A stretch of 40,223 nt of DNA. It comes from Akkermansiaceae bacterium (lineage in GTDB: Bacteria > Verrucomicrobiota > Verrucomicrobiia > Verrucomicrobiales > Akkermansiaceae). Both the position numbers and the translations under genes were made by a program. The notes beneath the pieces are model-generated. The model saw only the letters and a list, made by a program, of their open reading frames with translations, ran no database searches and was not told the origin of the DNA. The stretch is from assembly GCA_023263995.1 (NCBI GenBank), contig JALQTQ010000005.1, positions 1 to 40,223 of the forward strand, in the 5' to 3' direction. Of this stretch, positions 24,803-33,494 are shown piece after piece; the first letter of the stretch is position 1; every line of letters starts with the position of its first letter.

Positions 24803-26761
24803 ATGAAAATCCCCTCCTTGCTCCTTTTTGGCACCCTCCTCCTTCCCGCCGCTCCCCCGTCCGATTTCGTCCGCCAACCTTACCTGCAACTGGCCACCGA
24901 CTCCTCGATCAGCATTGTCTGGCGCACCTCAAGCGAGATGACTCCAGTGGTTCGCTGGGGCTCGAGCCCGGACCAACTGACCGAAACGGTGCCGCCCGCA
25001 CAGATCCTCACCCGCACCCATCCTACGCTCGGAGGCGAAGCCCCCCTCTTCAAGGACGCCCCGGTCTCGACCCGCCAATTTGAAGCCACGATCACCGGCC
25101 TAAAACCCCTGACCACCTACTATTACGGTATTTTCGATGGAGAAAAGCGCCTCACCCCGGCTGACCCCTCCTACCATTTCAAGACCAACCCGGTCCCCGG
25201 CACCGACGCCCCGGTCTACTTCTGGGTGGTGGGCGACTCCGGCACCGGCAGCGCCGACCAGGCCGCAGTCCACTCCGCAATGGTGGCCCACAATGAAAAG
25301 AAGAGCCGTCCGCTCGACCTCTATCTCCACGTTGGCGACATGGCCTACACCCACGGCACCAACGAACAATTCACCGACCGCTTCTTCAAGATGTATGAAC
25401 CCACCCTCCGCCACACCGTGTGCTGGGCCTCGATGGGCAATCATGAAGGCCACACCTCGAAAGGAACCACCGGCATCGGTCCCTATTACGATGCCTACAT
25501 TTGTCCAACCAAGGGCGAAGCCGGCGGGCTGCCTTCGGGCAAGGAGGCCTTCTACTCCTTCGACTACGGCAAGGTCCATTTCATCTGCCTCGACTCACAC
25601 GACCTCGACCGACGCCCGACCGGTGAAATGGCCCAATGGCTCAAGGCCGACCTCGAGAAAACCAAGGCCGAGTTCCTCGTCTGCTTTTTCCACCACCCGC
25701 CCTACACCAAGGGTTCGCACGATTCCGACCGCGAGCACCAGCTCATCGAAATGCGCGAACACATCATGCCCATTCTCGAAAGCGGCGGGGTCGATCTGGT
25801 CTTCACCGGCCATTCTCACATCTATGAACGGTCCATGCTGCACGACGGAGCCTACGCCACCCCCTCGGTGGCCGAAGGCGTGATCCTCGATGACGGCGAC
25901 GGCGATCCTTCGGGCGACGGGGCCTATCGCAAAAGCGAAGGACTGCAACCGCACAACGGCACCGTTTCCATCGTCACCGGCCACGGCGGCACCCGTAATA
26001 CCCGATCAGGAAGCCATCCGCTCATGAAGCGCATCCTCGTAGAACACGGCTCATGCCTCATCACCATTGAGGGCGATACCATCCTCGGTGAGATGCTCAA
26101 CTCCAAGGGTGAGATCCGCGACACTTTCGCGATCAAGAAGAGCGGCACGGTGACTCACAGCCCCATCGCCAACCCCTGGCAGCCGGAACCTTTCCGTCGG
26201 GCTCAGCGCCAACCGGCGGCCCGGAGTAACACCGCCTCGGCCCCTCCCAAAGGGGCGGTCGAACTCATCGCCAAAAATGCCACTTGGTCCTATCTTGCCG
26301 ACGGACACCCGGAGGGCGAAGGCACAGCTTGGGCCGCTCCGGATTACGATGCCTCAGCCTGGAAATCCGGTAAAGCCGGCTTCGGCTACGGAGACGACGA
26401 TGACCAGACTGTTCTCGACATGGCGGGCAAGCACCAAAGCGTTTACCTCCGCCGGATTTTTGGACTCCCGGAAAATGCCAAAGGCAAAAAACTGGGGCTC
26501 CTCATTTCATACGATGACGCCTTCATCGCCTACCTTAACGGACAGGAAATTCACCGCCAAGGAGTTGGCAAAGGCAATGGTCCATCAGCCCAAGAGATCA
26601 CGAGCCACGAAGCAGGTGGGACGTTCCAGTTCATCCCCCTCAAGTTGACCGAGGGAATCCTCAGGCCCGGCGATCTCAATGTCCTCGCCATCGAAGGCCA
26701 CAACGTCGAACTCAAGAGCTCGGACTTCACGCTCCATCCGGCCCTCTTCCTATCGAAGTAG
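24803..26761 (+). CDS. Exported purple acid phosphatase-like metallophosphoesterase
   Basis: Protein of 652 residues with a signal peptide (MKIPSLLLFGTLLLPAA). An N-terminal fibronectin-III-like domain (PYLQLATDSSISIVWRT) is followed by a phosphatase domain with VVGDSGTG, LHVGDMAYTHG, ASMGNHEGH, CFFHHPPYTKGSHDSD and VFTGHSHIYERS. These supply the Asp, Asp-Tyr, Asn, and His ligands of a purple acid phosphatase, including the Tyr that gives the purple colour. The last 120 residues form a beta-rich domain (YLRRIFGLPENAKG, LGLLISYDDAFIAYLNGQEI) resembling galactose-binding modules. The TPR gene follows 12 bases later. I chose ATG 24803 because it starts the signal peptide. Confidence 0.9.
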   Translation: MKIPSLLLFGTLLLPAAPPSDFVRQPYLQLATDSSISIVWRTSSEMTPVVRWGSSPDQLTETVPPAQILTRTHPTLGGEAPLFKDAPVSTRQFEATITGLKPLTTYYYGIFDGEKRLTPADPSYHFKTNPVPGTDAPVYFWVVGDSGTGSADQAAVHSAMVAHNEKKSRPLDLYLHVGDMAYTHGTNEQFTDRFFKMYEPTLRHTVCWASMGNHEGHTSKGTTGIGPYYDAYICPTKGEAGGLPSGKEAFYSFDYGKVHFICLDSHDLDRRPTGEMAQWLKADLEKTKAEFLVCFFHHPPYTKGSHDSDREHQLIEMREHIMPILESGGVDLVFTGHSHIYERSMLHDGAYATPSVAEGVILDDGDGDPSGDGAYRKSEGLQPHNGTVSIVTGHGGTRNTRSGSHPLMKRILVEHGSCLITIEGDTILGEMLNSKGEIRDTFAIKKSGTVTHSPIANPWQPEPFRRAQRQPAARSNTASAPPKGAVELIAKNATWSYLADGHPEGEGTAWAAPDYDASAWKSGKAGFGYGDDDDQTVLDMAGKHQSVYLRRIFGLPENAKGKKLGLLISYDDAFIAYLNGQEIHRQGVGKGNGPSAQEITSHEAGGTFQFIPLKLTEGILRPGDLNVLAIEGHNVELKSSDFTLHPALFLSK

Positions 26762-26773
26762 CCCTCCTCGGTC

Positions 26774-27670
26774 GTGCGCGTTCTCCTTCTCTTCCTGGTT
26801 CTGGGTCTCAGCGCGCCCGCACACTCCGACCTCTCAAAGACCATCGCCGCCCTCTCGGCAAAAATCAACACGCAGCCCAGCGCCGAACTCTATTACCAAC
26901 GAGCCCTCGAATACCGCGCCCTCCGCGAAAAAAATCACACCCTCGAGGACCTCCGCCAAGCCCTCAAACTGGATCCCGGGTTCCAAGAAGCACAGTTCGC
27001 CCTCGCCGAAGAATTGGGTAAGAGCGATGAGGCTCTCCGACTGGCCGTTCAGCTGGCAAATGGCCCCGGGAAGACTCAGACCACCTACCGCTCCATTCTT
27101 CTCCTGATCAGGATTCACCGCTTACGCGAGGAATACCCAGAAGCCCTCGAGATTTGCCAAAGACTCGCCGAAAAGACCCGGAACCGCCAGCAGGACGATT
27201 CCGAACTCGACCTCCTCCATGCCGAGATTCTCCTCGACCTCAAGCGCCCCGCCGAAGCCACCACGGTGCTGCGGAACGCCTGGAAACGGACGGGCTCCAT
27301 CGTGGCCCGCAACAACTGGATCGATGCGGCCCTGACCGCCGAACAAACCGAGGAAACCCTTCCCCTGATCGAGCACGAGCTGCAGACTTCGCGACTCCGC
27401 TCCTCTTGGCTCATTCGACGAGCCCGTGCCCTCCTTGTTTTGAAACAAGCGAGAGCGGCCCGCGCCGACCTCCATTCCGCCCTCCTCGAAATCAACTCCC
27501 GTCTCAACCCCCGACAACCCGACCTCACCCTCGTCTCCGACCGCGGGCTGATTCACGCCCTGATGGGGAACCCGGGCCTAGCAAAACGCGATCTCGCCAC
27601 TTTGCAGAAGTCATTCCTTCCCCCTTCGTCCTATCGTCTTCTGAACGACCAACTCGACAGGAGCCGCTGA
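26774..27670 (+). CDS. Exported TPR-repeat protein
   Basis: Protein of 298 residues from a GTG (MRVLLLFLVLGLSAPAHSD), with a signal peptide. The mature part is made of helical pairs with TPR spacing: PSAELYYQRALEYRALREKN, LEDLRQALKLDPGFQEAQFA, EYPEALEICQRLAEKT, LLHAEILLDLKRPAEATTVL and LLVLKQARAARADLHSALLE. It is likely a periplasmic scaffold. It lies 12 bases after the phosphatase gene and 80 bases before ispH, so it is probably co-transcribed with the phosphatase. Confidence 0.82.
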   Translation: MRVLLLFLVLGLSAPAHSDLSKTIAALSAKINTQPSAELYYQRALEYRALREKNHTLEDLRQALKLDPGFQEAQFALAEELGKSDEALRLAVQLANGPGKTQTTYRSILLLIRIHRLREEYPEALEICQRLAEKTRNRQQDDSELDLLHAEILLDLKRPAEATTVLRNAWKRTGSIVARNNWIDAALTAEQTEETLPLIEHELQTSRLRSSWLIRRARALLVLKQARAARADLHSALLEINSRLNPRQPDLTLVSDRGLIHALMGNPGLAKRDLATLQKSFLPPSSYRLLNDQLDRSR

Positions 27671-27750
27671 AATTGGAAGAGACCATTTCACACAATCTTC
27701 TCCTTCTCTTCATCGTCGTTCCACATTGACGGACCACCGTCCGACCCTCC

Positions 27751-28644
27751 ATGAAGACGATCCACACTCCCCGCTTCGACCTCCTCATCGCGAGCCACTT
27801 CGGCATGTGCTTCGGCGTTCGTCAGGCCATCGAGGCCACCGAATCCCTCCTCGCCCGCCAGCCCGCCACCGTTCTTGGTCAGCTTGCCCACAACCCCTTG
27901 GTCAAGTCTCGCCTCGCCGAGCAAGGGGCCCATGACGGGGCACTGGAAAGCACTGCGGCCCCCACTCAAGAGGTTGTGATCACGGCCCATGGAGCGTCCG
28001 AAAACGACCGACAACGATGGCAACAGGCGGGCTACCGCCTCACCGATACGACCTGCCCTCTGGTCAGGGTGGCCCATACCAAACTCGCCCGCCTCGTCCG
28101 GGAAGGCTGCCTCCCGGTCATCATCGGCAAGGAAGACCACGTCGAGGTCCGCGGACTGCGGGGCGATTTTCCCGAAGCCCGGGTGATCCTCGACCTCCGC
28201 GACATTCCAAAACTCCCCCACACCAAAAAATTTGGCATCATTTCCCAGACCACCCAACCGATCGAGCACGTCCGGTCCTTGGTTGGAGAAGTCCGACGAC
28301 AACGCCCGGATGCCGAAGTTGTCTATGCCGACACCGTTTGTCAGCCCACAAAGGACCGCCAGTCGGCCCTGCGTGACCTGTGCCAGAAGGCTGACCTCAT
28401 CCTCGCCATCGGTGGCAAGAATTCCAACAACACCGCCCAACTGGCCCGCACCGCCCAACGCCTCGGCCGCCCCGCCCACCACATCGAAAGCCCGTCGGAC
28501 ATCCAGGAGAATTGGCTCGAAGGATTGTCCACCATCGGGCTCACCGCCGGGACCTCCACTCTCGACGAAAGCCTCCAGGCGGTCGTCGATCACCTCACGG
28601 CATGGGCCGCAGACTCCGTCCGGCTCAAGCAAGCCGTTTCGTGA
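27751..28644 (+). CDS. ispH: 4-hydroxy-3-methylbut-2-enyl diphosphate reductase
   Basis: Cytoplasmic [4Fe-4S] enzyme of 297 residues that makes IPP and DMAPP in the last step of the MEP isoprenoid pathway. The cluster cysteines lie in HFGMCFGVRQAIE, TDTTCPLVRVAH and DTVCQPTKDRQSAL. Other family signatures are VLGQLAHNPLV, ITAHGAS, SQTTQP, IGGKNSNNTAQLA and TAGTSTLDE. The third cysteine motif reads CQPTKDRQ instead of the commoner C-N/Y-A-T-x-x-R-Q. The family usually has PxxxxxGxGxHG-like 'GEVIHNPxV'; here the gene has LAHNPLV. Length is normal. Confidence 0.93.
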   Translation: MKTIHTPRFDLLIASHFGMCFGVRQAIEATESLLARQPATVLGQLAHNPLVKSRLAEQGAHDGALESTAAPTQEVVITAHGASENDRQRWQQAGYRLTDTTCPLVRVAHTKLARLVREGCLPVIIGKEDHVEVRGLRGDFPEARVILDLRDIPKLPHTKKFGIISQTTQPIEHVRSLVGEVRRQRPDAEVVYADTVCQPTKDRQSALRDLCQKADLILAIGGKNSNNTAQLARTAQRLGRPAHHIESPSDIQENWLEGLSTIGLTAGTSTLDESLQAVVDHLTAWAADSVRLKQAVS

Positions 28645-28686
28645 TCACCGGGGCTCGTGACCATCCCCCCCCGCCAACCACCGACC

Positions 28687-29373
28687 TTATCCGGCAGGTT
28701 GGAAGGACTCGATGGTCCACCAGACCTCCTCATCGGCCAAAAACTCCTCGAGATCCAGGTAACCACGATCCGGCACCCCGGTTTCTTCATTCCAAGTCAC
28801 ATCAATCTTAAAAGCCCCGCCCCCAATGGCTCGCGAGACCCGGTCAAACCAATCATCGATCGTGACCTGCGTTGGGGGGTCAAAGAAGGGAGGCTGAATC
28901 TCAAGCACCTCCGCCGAAACCACTTCACCGTCGACCACAGTGTAGCGGACCGTCGATTCCACCAAACCCTGCCCACTGCGCACCTGATAGCTGTAGTCGG
29001 TGATGCCAGCAACCCGCCACCGCATGCGCGCGGAAAGGTAATCGCGATAGTCGGGATTCGCCACCTTCATCTCTTTGGCCCGGAACAAGACCGTCTTGCT
29101 CGCCTCGGCAGGCAAGCCACCCGACGGCACCTCAACCCGGTAACCGAGAAATCCACGCCCCCCTGTCAGGAAGATCAAGTCCCGCCAATCGGGACCATCG
29201 AGCGAAAACTGGAGCATCCAGACTTCGCCCGGATAGAGAGAATTGAGTTGAAACGACCAACCGGTCTCCACCGCCTGAATGTTCAGCTCGGGCCGTTCTT
29301 GAGCCCCGGAGGTGGAAACGAACCCTACCATGGCCATTACCAGCAATTTGAGGGACGAAATCTTCTTTGCCAC
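28687..29373 (-). CDS. Exported DUF6174-type protein
   Basis: Protein of 228 residues starting at GTG (MAKKISSLKLLVMAMVGFVS) with a signal peptide ending near TSGAQ. Residues of the first half form a beta-rich domain with SLYPGEVWMLQFSLDG. The second half carries RWRVAGITDYSYQVRSGQ, TVVDGEVVSAE, TIDDWFDRV and VTWNEETGVPDRGYLDLEEF, which matches the DUF6174 pattern (Y-x-Y/F near the start, a Trp/Phe-rich middle and Y-D-x-x-x-G-x-P-x-x-I-x-x-D near the end). Function unknown. It is convergent with ispH and divergent from the rhomboid gene. Confidence 0.75.
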   Translation of the reverse strand: MAKKISSLKLLVMAMVGFVSTSGAQERPELNIQAVETGWSFQLNSLYPGEVWMLQFSLDGPDWRDLIFLTGGRGFLGYRVEVPSGGLPAEASKTVLFRAKEMKVANPDYRDYLSARMRWRVAGITDYSYQVRSGQGLVESTVRYTVVDGEVVSAEVLEIQPPFFDPPTQVTIDDWFDRVSRAIGGGAFKIDVTWNEETGVPDRGYLDLEEFLADEEVWWTIESFQPAG

Positions 29374-29436
29374 GCCCCAACCTTGCGTGTCCGCAGCTCA
29401 TTAGCCAGTCTTAATTGCACCATCGCGTCCGCTTGC

Positions 29437-30057
29437 ATGTCGTCCCTTTCCACCACCCCCCGATCTCCTCGCGGTTACCCGGAACGGCTACGCGACTGGG
29501 GCACGGTAATCCTCCTGCTTTGGTTGGTCGAAGTGGCCGACCGCTTCTTGTTCGGGAACTCCCTGCAGGCCCACGGCATTCACCCACGTCGCCTCTCTCA
29601 TTTGGAGGGAATCCTTTTTGCTCCTATCCTCCACACCACCTGGAGTCACCTCGCAGGCAACTCGCTCTCGCTTCTCCTCCTCGGCGCGGTCCTCCTGGCT
29701 TCCGGGTGGCGGACCCTCGTTTCGGTCTCGGCAGCTGCCGCTACTTTCGGTGGCTGTCTCGTTTGGCTGATCGGCCAGAGTGACACCAACCATATCGGAG
29801 CCAGCTCGATTGTCTTCGGCTACCTCGCCTTTTTCCTGGCCTCGGGGCTTTACCGTCCCTCCCTTGGAACCATTCTCATGTCCCTCGCAGTCCTCCTCTT
29901 TTACGGGAGTAACCTGACCGGAGTTCTCCCGACCGAAAGCATACGCGCCGCCGGCATCAGCTGGGAAGGCCACCTTGGCGGGGCCCTCGGAGGCTTCCTG
30001 ATGGCACGCCACCATCGCCGGAATCCGGCTTCCGGTCCGAAGCGGAGAGCCCGCTGA
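29437..30057 (+). CDS. Rhomboid-family intramembrane serine protease
   Basis: Membrane protein of 206 residues from ATG 29437 with about six hydrophobic segments. HTTWSHLAGNSLSLLLLGA gives the conserved H-x(4)-H-x(3)-N, in which the Asn helps form the oxyanion hole. HIGASSIVFGYLAFF carries the nucleophile serine (G-x-S), and EGHLGGALGGF the catalytic histidine. The usual GASG is GASS here. A short basic tail (residues about 190-206, RRNPASGPKRRAR) follows the last helix. Substrates cannot be inferred. The preceding gene is divergent and 63 bases away. Confidence 0.88.
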   Translation: MSSLSTTPRSPRGYPERLRDWGTVILLLWLVEVADRFLFGNSLQAHGIHPRRLSHLEGILFAPILHTTWSHLAGNSLSLLLLGAVLLASGWRTLVSVSAAAATFGGCLVWLIGQSDTNHIGASSIVFGYLAFFLASGLYRPSLGTILMSLAVLLFYGSNLTGVLPTESIRAAGISWEGHLGGALGGFLMARHHRRNPASGPKRRAR

Positions 30058-30099
30058 ACTTCTCAATCTTCAGTCTGGCCCTCCACGCCTCTTTCATTC

Positions 30100-30636
30100 A
30101 TGAATGCTGCGATGAAAATTCGTAGTGCCTTCCTTCTTCTTTTCGCCGCTTTGATCCACACCGCTTCGGCCGACGAAAGCGAGTTCGCCAGCAAGACCAT
30201 CGACCTCGGGATCGTGGTGGGAGATCTCGAAAAATCTCTGAAGTTTTACACCGAAGCGGTTGGCTTCCAGCTGAAAGGCGAATTCACCGCCGGGGTGGAC
30301 CTGACCCGGGATTCCGGCCTGAGCGCCGGTGAAGAGCTGGTCATCAAGACCCTGACTCTCGGTGACGGCCCGGGTGCCACCACCATCAAATTAATGCAGC
30401 CAGACCAACCTGCCAAGGCCACCGACCAAAAATACATCACCAGCAGCCTCGGCTTCAGCTATCTGACCATCCGGGTCACCAGCACCAAGACTGCCCTGAC
30501 CCGACTGAAGCAAGCCGGGGTCAAGGTTCTCGCCAAAGGCCCAGCCGTCCTTCCCGGCAACAAAATCGCGCTGACCGTGGTCAAGGACCCCGACGGCAAT
30601 TTTGTCGAGCTTGTCGGACCCGCAGACCACCTTTAA
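30100..30636 (+). CDS. Exported VOC/glyoxalase-fold protein without metal ligands
   Basis: Protein of 178 residues. A signal peptide (MKIRSAFLLLFAALIHTASA; ATG at 30100 or 30112) is followed by two beta-alpha-beta-beta-beta modules: IDLGIVVGDLEKSLKFYTEA and FSYLTIRVTSTKTALTRL, ending KDPDGNFVELVGP. This is the vicinal oxygen chelate fold. The usual metal-binding His of both modules is replaced (Leu in IDLGIVV, Tyr/Leu in FSYLTIRV) and only the last Glu remains. It may bind a ligand without metal. It is followed 75 bases later by a sulfatase in the same direction. Confidence 0.8.
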   Translation: MNAAMKIRSAFLLLFAALIHTASADESEFASKTIDLGIVVGDLEKSLKFYTEAVGFQLKGEFTAGVDLTRDSGLSAGEELVIKTLTLGDGPGATTIKLMQPDQPAKATDQKYITSSLGFSYLTIRVTSTKTALTRLKQAGVKVLAKGPAVLPGNKIALTVVKDPDGNFVELVGPADHL

Positions 30637-30711
30637 AACTCCCCTGGACCAATCCGGATTCCGATCGGCAGGCTTTGGCTCGGTGTTGGGATCCCTGACC
30701 AATCGCAACTC

Positions 30712-32043
30712 GTGACAGGTTTCATCGGCTTCCTTGTCTTCGCCCTAGCCCTTTTCGTTTCGGCGGGTCAAAAACCCAATATCATCATCATCGTGGCCGA
30801 TGACCTCGGCTATGGCGACCTTTCTTGCTACGGAGCAACTGACCTTCAGAGCCCGCATCTTGACGAACTGATGGCGGCGGGGCTTCGCTTCACCAATTTC
30901 TACGCCAACTGCCCGGTTTGTTCGCCGACCCGGGCAGCTCTGCTCAGCGGAAAATACCAGGAAATGGTGGGCGTCCCCGGGGTCATTCGCACTGATCCGG
31001 CCAGCAACTGGGGCTATCTCTCTCCTTCCGTCCGCCTCCTGCCCTTCAAACTCAAAACAAAGGGATACGCCACTGCCGCCGTCGGCAAATGGCACCTCGG
31101 CCTTGATGAGCCATCGCACCCCAACTCACGCGGCTTCGACCACTTCCATGGTTTTTTGGGGGACATGATGGACGACTACTACAAGCACACCCGACACGGG
31201 CAGCACTACATGCGCCTCAACCGGGAGAAAGTTGCCCCGGAGGGACATGCCACCGACATTTTCACCCGTTGGGCCGTGGAGTATCTCAACAGCCGGACCA
31301 AGGAAAAGGATCCGTTCTTTCTCTACTTGGCCTACAACGCTCCCCACACTCCAATTCAACCTCCACGCGAGTGGGTCGAAAAGGTCAAGGCTCGGGAAAA
31401 GGAAATCAGCAATCCGCGGGCTCGGTTGGTGGCCCTGATCGAGCACATGGACGCGGGCATTGGTCAAGTGGTCGCGACTCTGAAAAAAAACGGCCAGTGG
31501 GAGAATACCCTCCTCTTTTTCGTCTCCGACAACGGGGGGCAGCTCAGCGTCGGGGCCAACTGTGGGAATCTCCGAGGCGGGAAACAAGACATGTATGAAG
31601 GCGGGCTCAAGATCCCAGCCTGCGCGGTCTGGCCGGGGGTGATCAAACCGGCAACGACCGATTTCACAGCCCTGACCATGGACCTTTTTCCCACTGTTTT
31701 GGAGGCGGCCGGCGCCGCACCTGCCACCGGGCTCGATGCCCGCTCCTTTCTTCCCCTCCTCAAATCCGGGATACAAGTCACTGAAGATCGGGACCTTTTC
31801 TTCACCCGCCGGGAAGGGAATCTACGCTACATGGGCGAATGTTCTTGGGCCATGAAGCGGGGACCATGGAAATTGGTCAAAAACTCCCCGATGACTCCAT
31901 GGGAGCTCTATCACCTCGACAAAGACCCCCTCGAAACGACCAATCTCGCCGATCAGGAAAAAAAGGTGTTCAACGATCTGGCCGCCGCGATGCGGATTCA
32001 CATTCAGCGCGGAGGCTCTGTGCCTTGGCAAAAAGCGGAATAA
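30712..32043 (+). CDS. Exported sulfatase (type I, formylglycine)
   Basis: Protein of 443 residues from GTG 30712 with a signal peptide (MTGFIGFLVFALALFVSAGQ). Metal site: NIIIIVADDLGYGDLSCYG. Formylglycine motif: PVCSPTRAALLSGKYQ. GKWHLG, FFLYLAYNAPHTP and FFVSDNGGQLS follow as in N-acetylgalactosamine- and aryl-sulfatases. The two sulfatases of this window differ in the residues after ADDLG and in their C-terminal halves, so they probably act on different sulfated glycans. The 3' end is 61 bases from that of the convergent ssb. Confidence 0.94.
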   Translation: MTGFIGFLVFALALFVSAGQKPNIIIIVADDLGYGDLSCYGATDLQSPHLDELMAAGLRFTNFYANCPVCSPTRAALLSGKYQEMVGVPGVIRTDPASNWGYLSPSVRLLPFKLKTKGYATAAVGKWHLGLDEPSHPNSRGFDHFHGFLGDMMDDYYKHTRHGQHYMRLNREKVAPEGHATDIFTRWAVEYLNSRTKEKDPFFLYLAYNAPHTPIQPPREWVEKVKAREKEISNPRARLVALIEHMDAGIGQVVATLKKNGQWENTLLFFVSDNGGQLSVGANCGNLRGGKQDMYEGGLKIPACAVWPGVIKPATTDFTALTMDLFPTVLEAAGAAPATGLDARSFLPLLKSGIQVTEDRDLFFTRREGNLRYMGECSWAMKRGPWKLVKNSPMTPWELYHLDKDPLETTNLADQEKKVFNDLAAAMRIHIQRGGSVPWQKAE

Positions 32044-32071
32044 AAAAAGGCCACCATTCACCATGGTCGCC
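32042..32071 (-). terminator. Intrinsic terminator of the ssb operon
   Basis: On the minus strand GGC-G-ACCAT (loop GGTGA) ATGGT-G-GCC forms an 8-bp stem with one symmetric G/G mismatch and is followed by seven T residues (plus-strand A-run at 32042-32048). It lies 33 bases after the ssb stop. The A-run overlaps the stop codon of the convergent sulfatase gene. Confidence 0.85.
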
Positions 32072-32104
32072 CTGATTTGGGACTTCAAGCGAGTGACATC
32101 CGAC

Positions 32105-32569
32105 TTAAAACGGGATGTCGTCCTCGTCGTTATCGAAGCTATCGGAAGCCGGGGCCCCGCCTTGAGACGGAGAATCGTGGTCCGCACCGGAAGATGACCT
32201 TGGGGATGATCCCCCACCGCCGCCTTGGCTGCCCCCGGCCCCACCGACAAACTGCATGTTCTCGCAAACCACCCGAAGTCGGGACCTCTTCTGCCCGGTC
32301 TGCTTGTCATCCCACTGGTCAAGCTGAAGCCGCCCTTCAATGAAGACCGGACGACCTTTGGCAAGGTATTGCCCGGCCAGCTCCGCCTGACGTCCCCAGA
32401 GGGTAACATCGACGTAGGTCACCTCCTCAATCCGCTCGCCGTTATCGCCGGTTCGAATCCGGTTGATCGCCATTCCCAAGTCACAGACTGCGGTCCCTTT
32501 GGGCGTGTAGCGGACTTCGAGATCCCGGGTGATATTCCCGAGGAGCATGACTTTGTTGACGTTGGCCAT
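32105..32569 (-). CDS. ssb: Single-stranded DNA-binding protein
   Basis: Protein of 154 residues. The OB-fold starts MANVNKVMLLGNITRDLEVR and has VTYVDVTLWGRQAELAGQYL and GRPVFIEGRLQLDQW, all canonical for bacterial SSB. A Gly/Ser-rich linker (about 108-140) leads to the acidic tip DNEDDIPF, which recruits replication and repair proteins. It lies 17 bases after rpsF. The usual following genes rpsR and rplI are missing here; a terminator follows instead. Confidence 0.96.
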   Translation of the reverse strand: MANVNKVMLLGNITRDLEVRYTPKGTAVCDLGMAINRIRTGDNGERIEEVTYVDVTLWGRQAELAGQYLAKGRPVFIEGRLQLDQWDDKQTGQKRSRLRVVCENMQFVGGAGGSQGGGGGSSPRSSSGADHDSPSQGGAPASDSFDNDEDDIPF

Positions 32570-32586
32570 GGGAGAGCGGGTTCGGT

Positions 32587-32874
32587 TTAAGAGAGTCGCT
32601 GGTAGTGCTGCAGGTGCACCATGCTATTGAGTTTCAGGCGGGCCTTGACCTTGTCGATCGTTTCCCCGTCAGCTTCAAAGATGTAGTTGACGTAATGGCC
32701 CCCGTCGAGCTTGCGGGCACTGTAGGCGAACTTCTTACGCCCGAGCTGCTTGATCTCATCAAGCTTGGCCCCCTCTTCTTCGAGTTCCTTGGAAACGCTG
32801 CTGACCAGGTCATCAATGCTGGTTTCGGTCCCCTTCGTGTTCAGGACAATCAGCCCCTCGTACTTGCGATTCAT
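32587..32874 (-). CDS. rpsF: Ribosomal protein bS6
   Basis: Protein of 95 residues from ATG 32874 (MNRKYEGLIVLNTKGTE). The ferredoxin-like fold is visible: YEGLIVLN strand, helix SIDDLVSSVSKELEEEGA, LGRKKFAYSARKLDGGHYVN and IFEADGETIDKVKARLKL. It belongs to the small ribosomal subunit. The gene starts inside the 3' end of pth (62-base overlap) and precedes ssb by 17 bases. The start is fixed by the family N-terminus; an upstream frame extension has no S6 character. Confidence 0.94.
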   Translation of the reverse strand: MNRKYEGLIVLNTKGTETSIDDLVSSVSKELEEEGAKLDEIKQLGRKKFAYSARKLDGGHYVNYIFEADGETIDKVKARLKLNSMVHLQHYQRLS

Positions 32875-33466
32875 CTTGTTCCGTTGGTGTTTTCGATTTT
32901 TTGGGAGTTCTCGTATTGAACTCGTTGGCGGCCCTCTCAGGTCCGTCGGAAACGGCAAGCTGAACAGCATCGGCGGCTCTTGCAAGCGTGTTTTCGACCA
33001 GTTCCTTCTCTTGGCTTGAAAACGTGCCCAAAACATACCCGACCAGGGCCTCACCGCTCGCCTCTCCGATCCCGACTTTCAGGCGCACGAATCCGTCCCC
33101 GGGCAAGTGGGCCAAAAGAGAACGCACCCCATTGTGGCCCCCATGCCCCCCGTTCATGCGGAAGCGAAGAGTGCCCAAGGGAAGCGAGATGTCATCAAAG
33201 ACCACCAGAATGTCTTCAGGCCGCCACCGAAAAAAGCGCGCCATCGACCCGATGGCCCGACCGCTCTCATTCATGTAGGTCATGGGCTTGACCAAGAAGA
33301 GATCACCGACCCGACAAGTGAGCGACTCCCATTTGCTTTCGAGCTGGAAAGCCACCCCACCATGCTCCGCGAGGAGATCGAGGACTCGGAAGCCCACATT
33401 GTGGCGGGTCAGGCGGTATCTTTCTCCGGGGTTTCCGAGACCCACGATGCATTTGAAGCTCACCAA
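32813..33466 (-). CDS. pth: Peptidyl-tRNA hydrolase
   Basis: Enzyme of 217 residues that frees tRNA from peptidyl-tRNA. Motifs: CIVGLGNPGERYRLTRHNVG with catalytic His22, VKPMTYMNESGRAI with the key Asn, VVFDDISLPLGTLRFR with the catalytic Asp and GGHGGHNGVRSL. The domain ends near residue 185. About 30 further residues (RTPKKSKTPTEQDESQVRGA and on) are hydrophilic, and the last 20 are encoded within the start of rpsF in another frame. A terminator lies between rplY and this gene. Confidence 0.95.
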   Translation of the reverse strand: MVSFKCIVGLGNPGERYRLTRHNVGFRVLDLLAEHGGVAFQLESKWESLTCRVGDLFLVKPMTYMNESGRAIGSMARFFRWRPEDILVVFDDISLPLGTLRFRMNGGHGGHNGVRSLLAHLPGDGFVRLKVGIGEASGEALVGYVLGTFSSQEKELVENTLARAADAVQLAVSDGPERAANEFNTRTPKKSKTPTEQDESQVRGADCPEHEGDRNQH

Positions 33467-33494
33467 AGCAAACTGACGGGGAATCGCCTCGGTG

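Noticed and set aside
23209-25083. Very long plus-strand open frame opposite the sulfatase and running into the phosphatase region
   Set aside because: It is antisense to a clear sulfatase and to the lipoprotein, has no domain, and its composition is that of a mirror frame in GC-rich DNA.
28665-28672. Run of eight C between ispH and the DUF6174 gene as a possible phase-variable tract
   Set aside because: It lies between the 3' ends of two convergent genes, where length change would alter neither frame nor promoter.
31483-31490. Run of eight A in the sulfatase gene as a possible slippage site
   Set aside because: The reading frame continues normally with conserved sulfatase motifs after it, so there is no sign of programmed frameshifting.
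32450-32460. GGTTCGAATCC, identical to a tRNA T-loop core
   Set aside because: It lies within the ssb coding region, and no acceptor stem, anticodon arm or D arm could be fitted around it.
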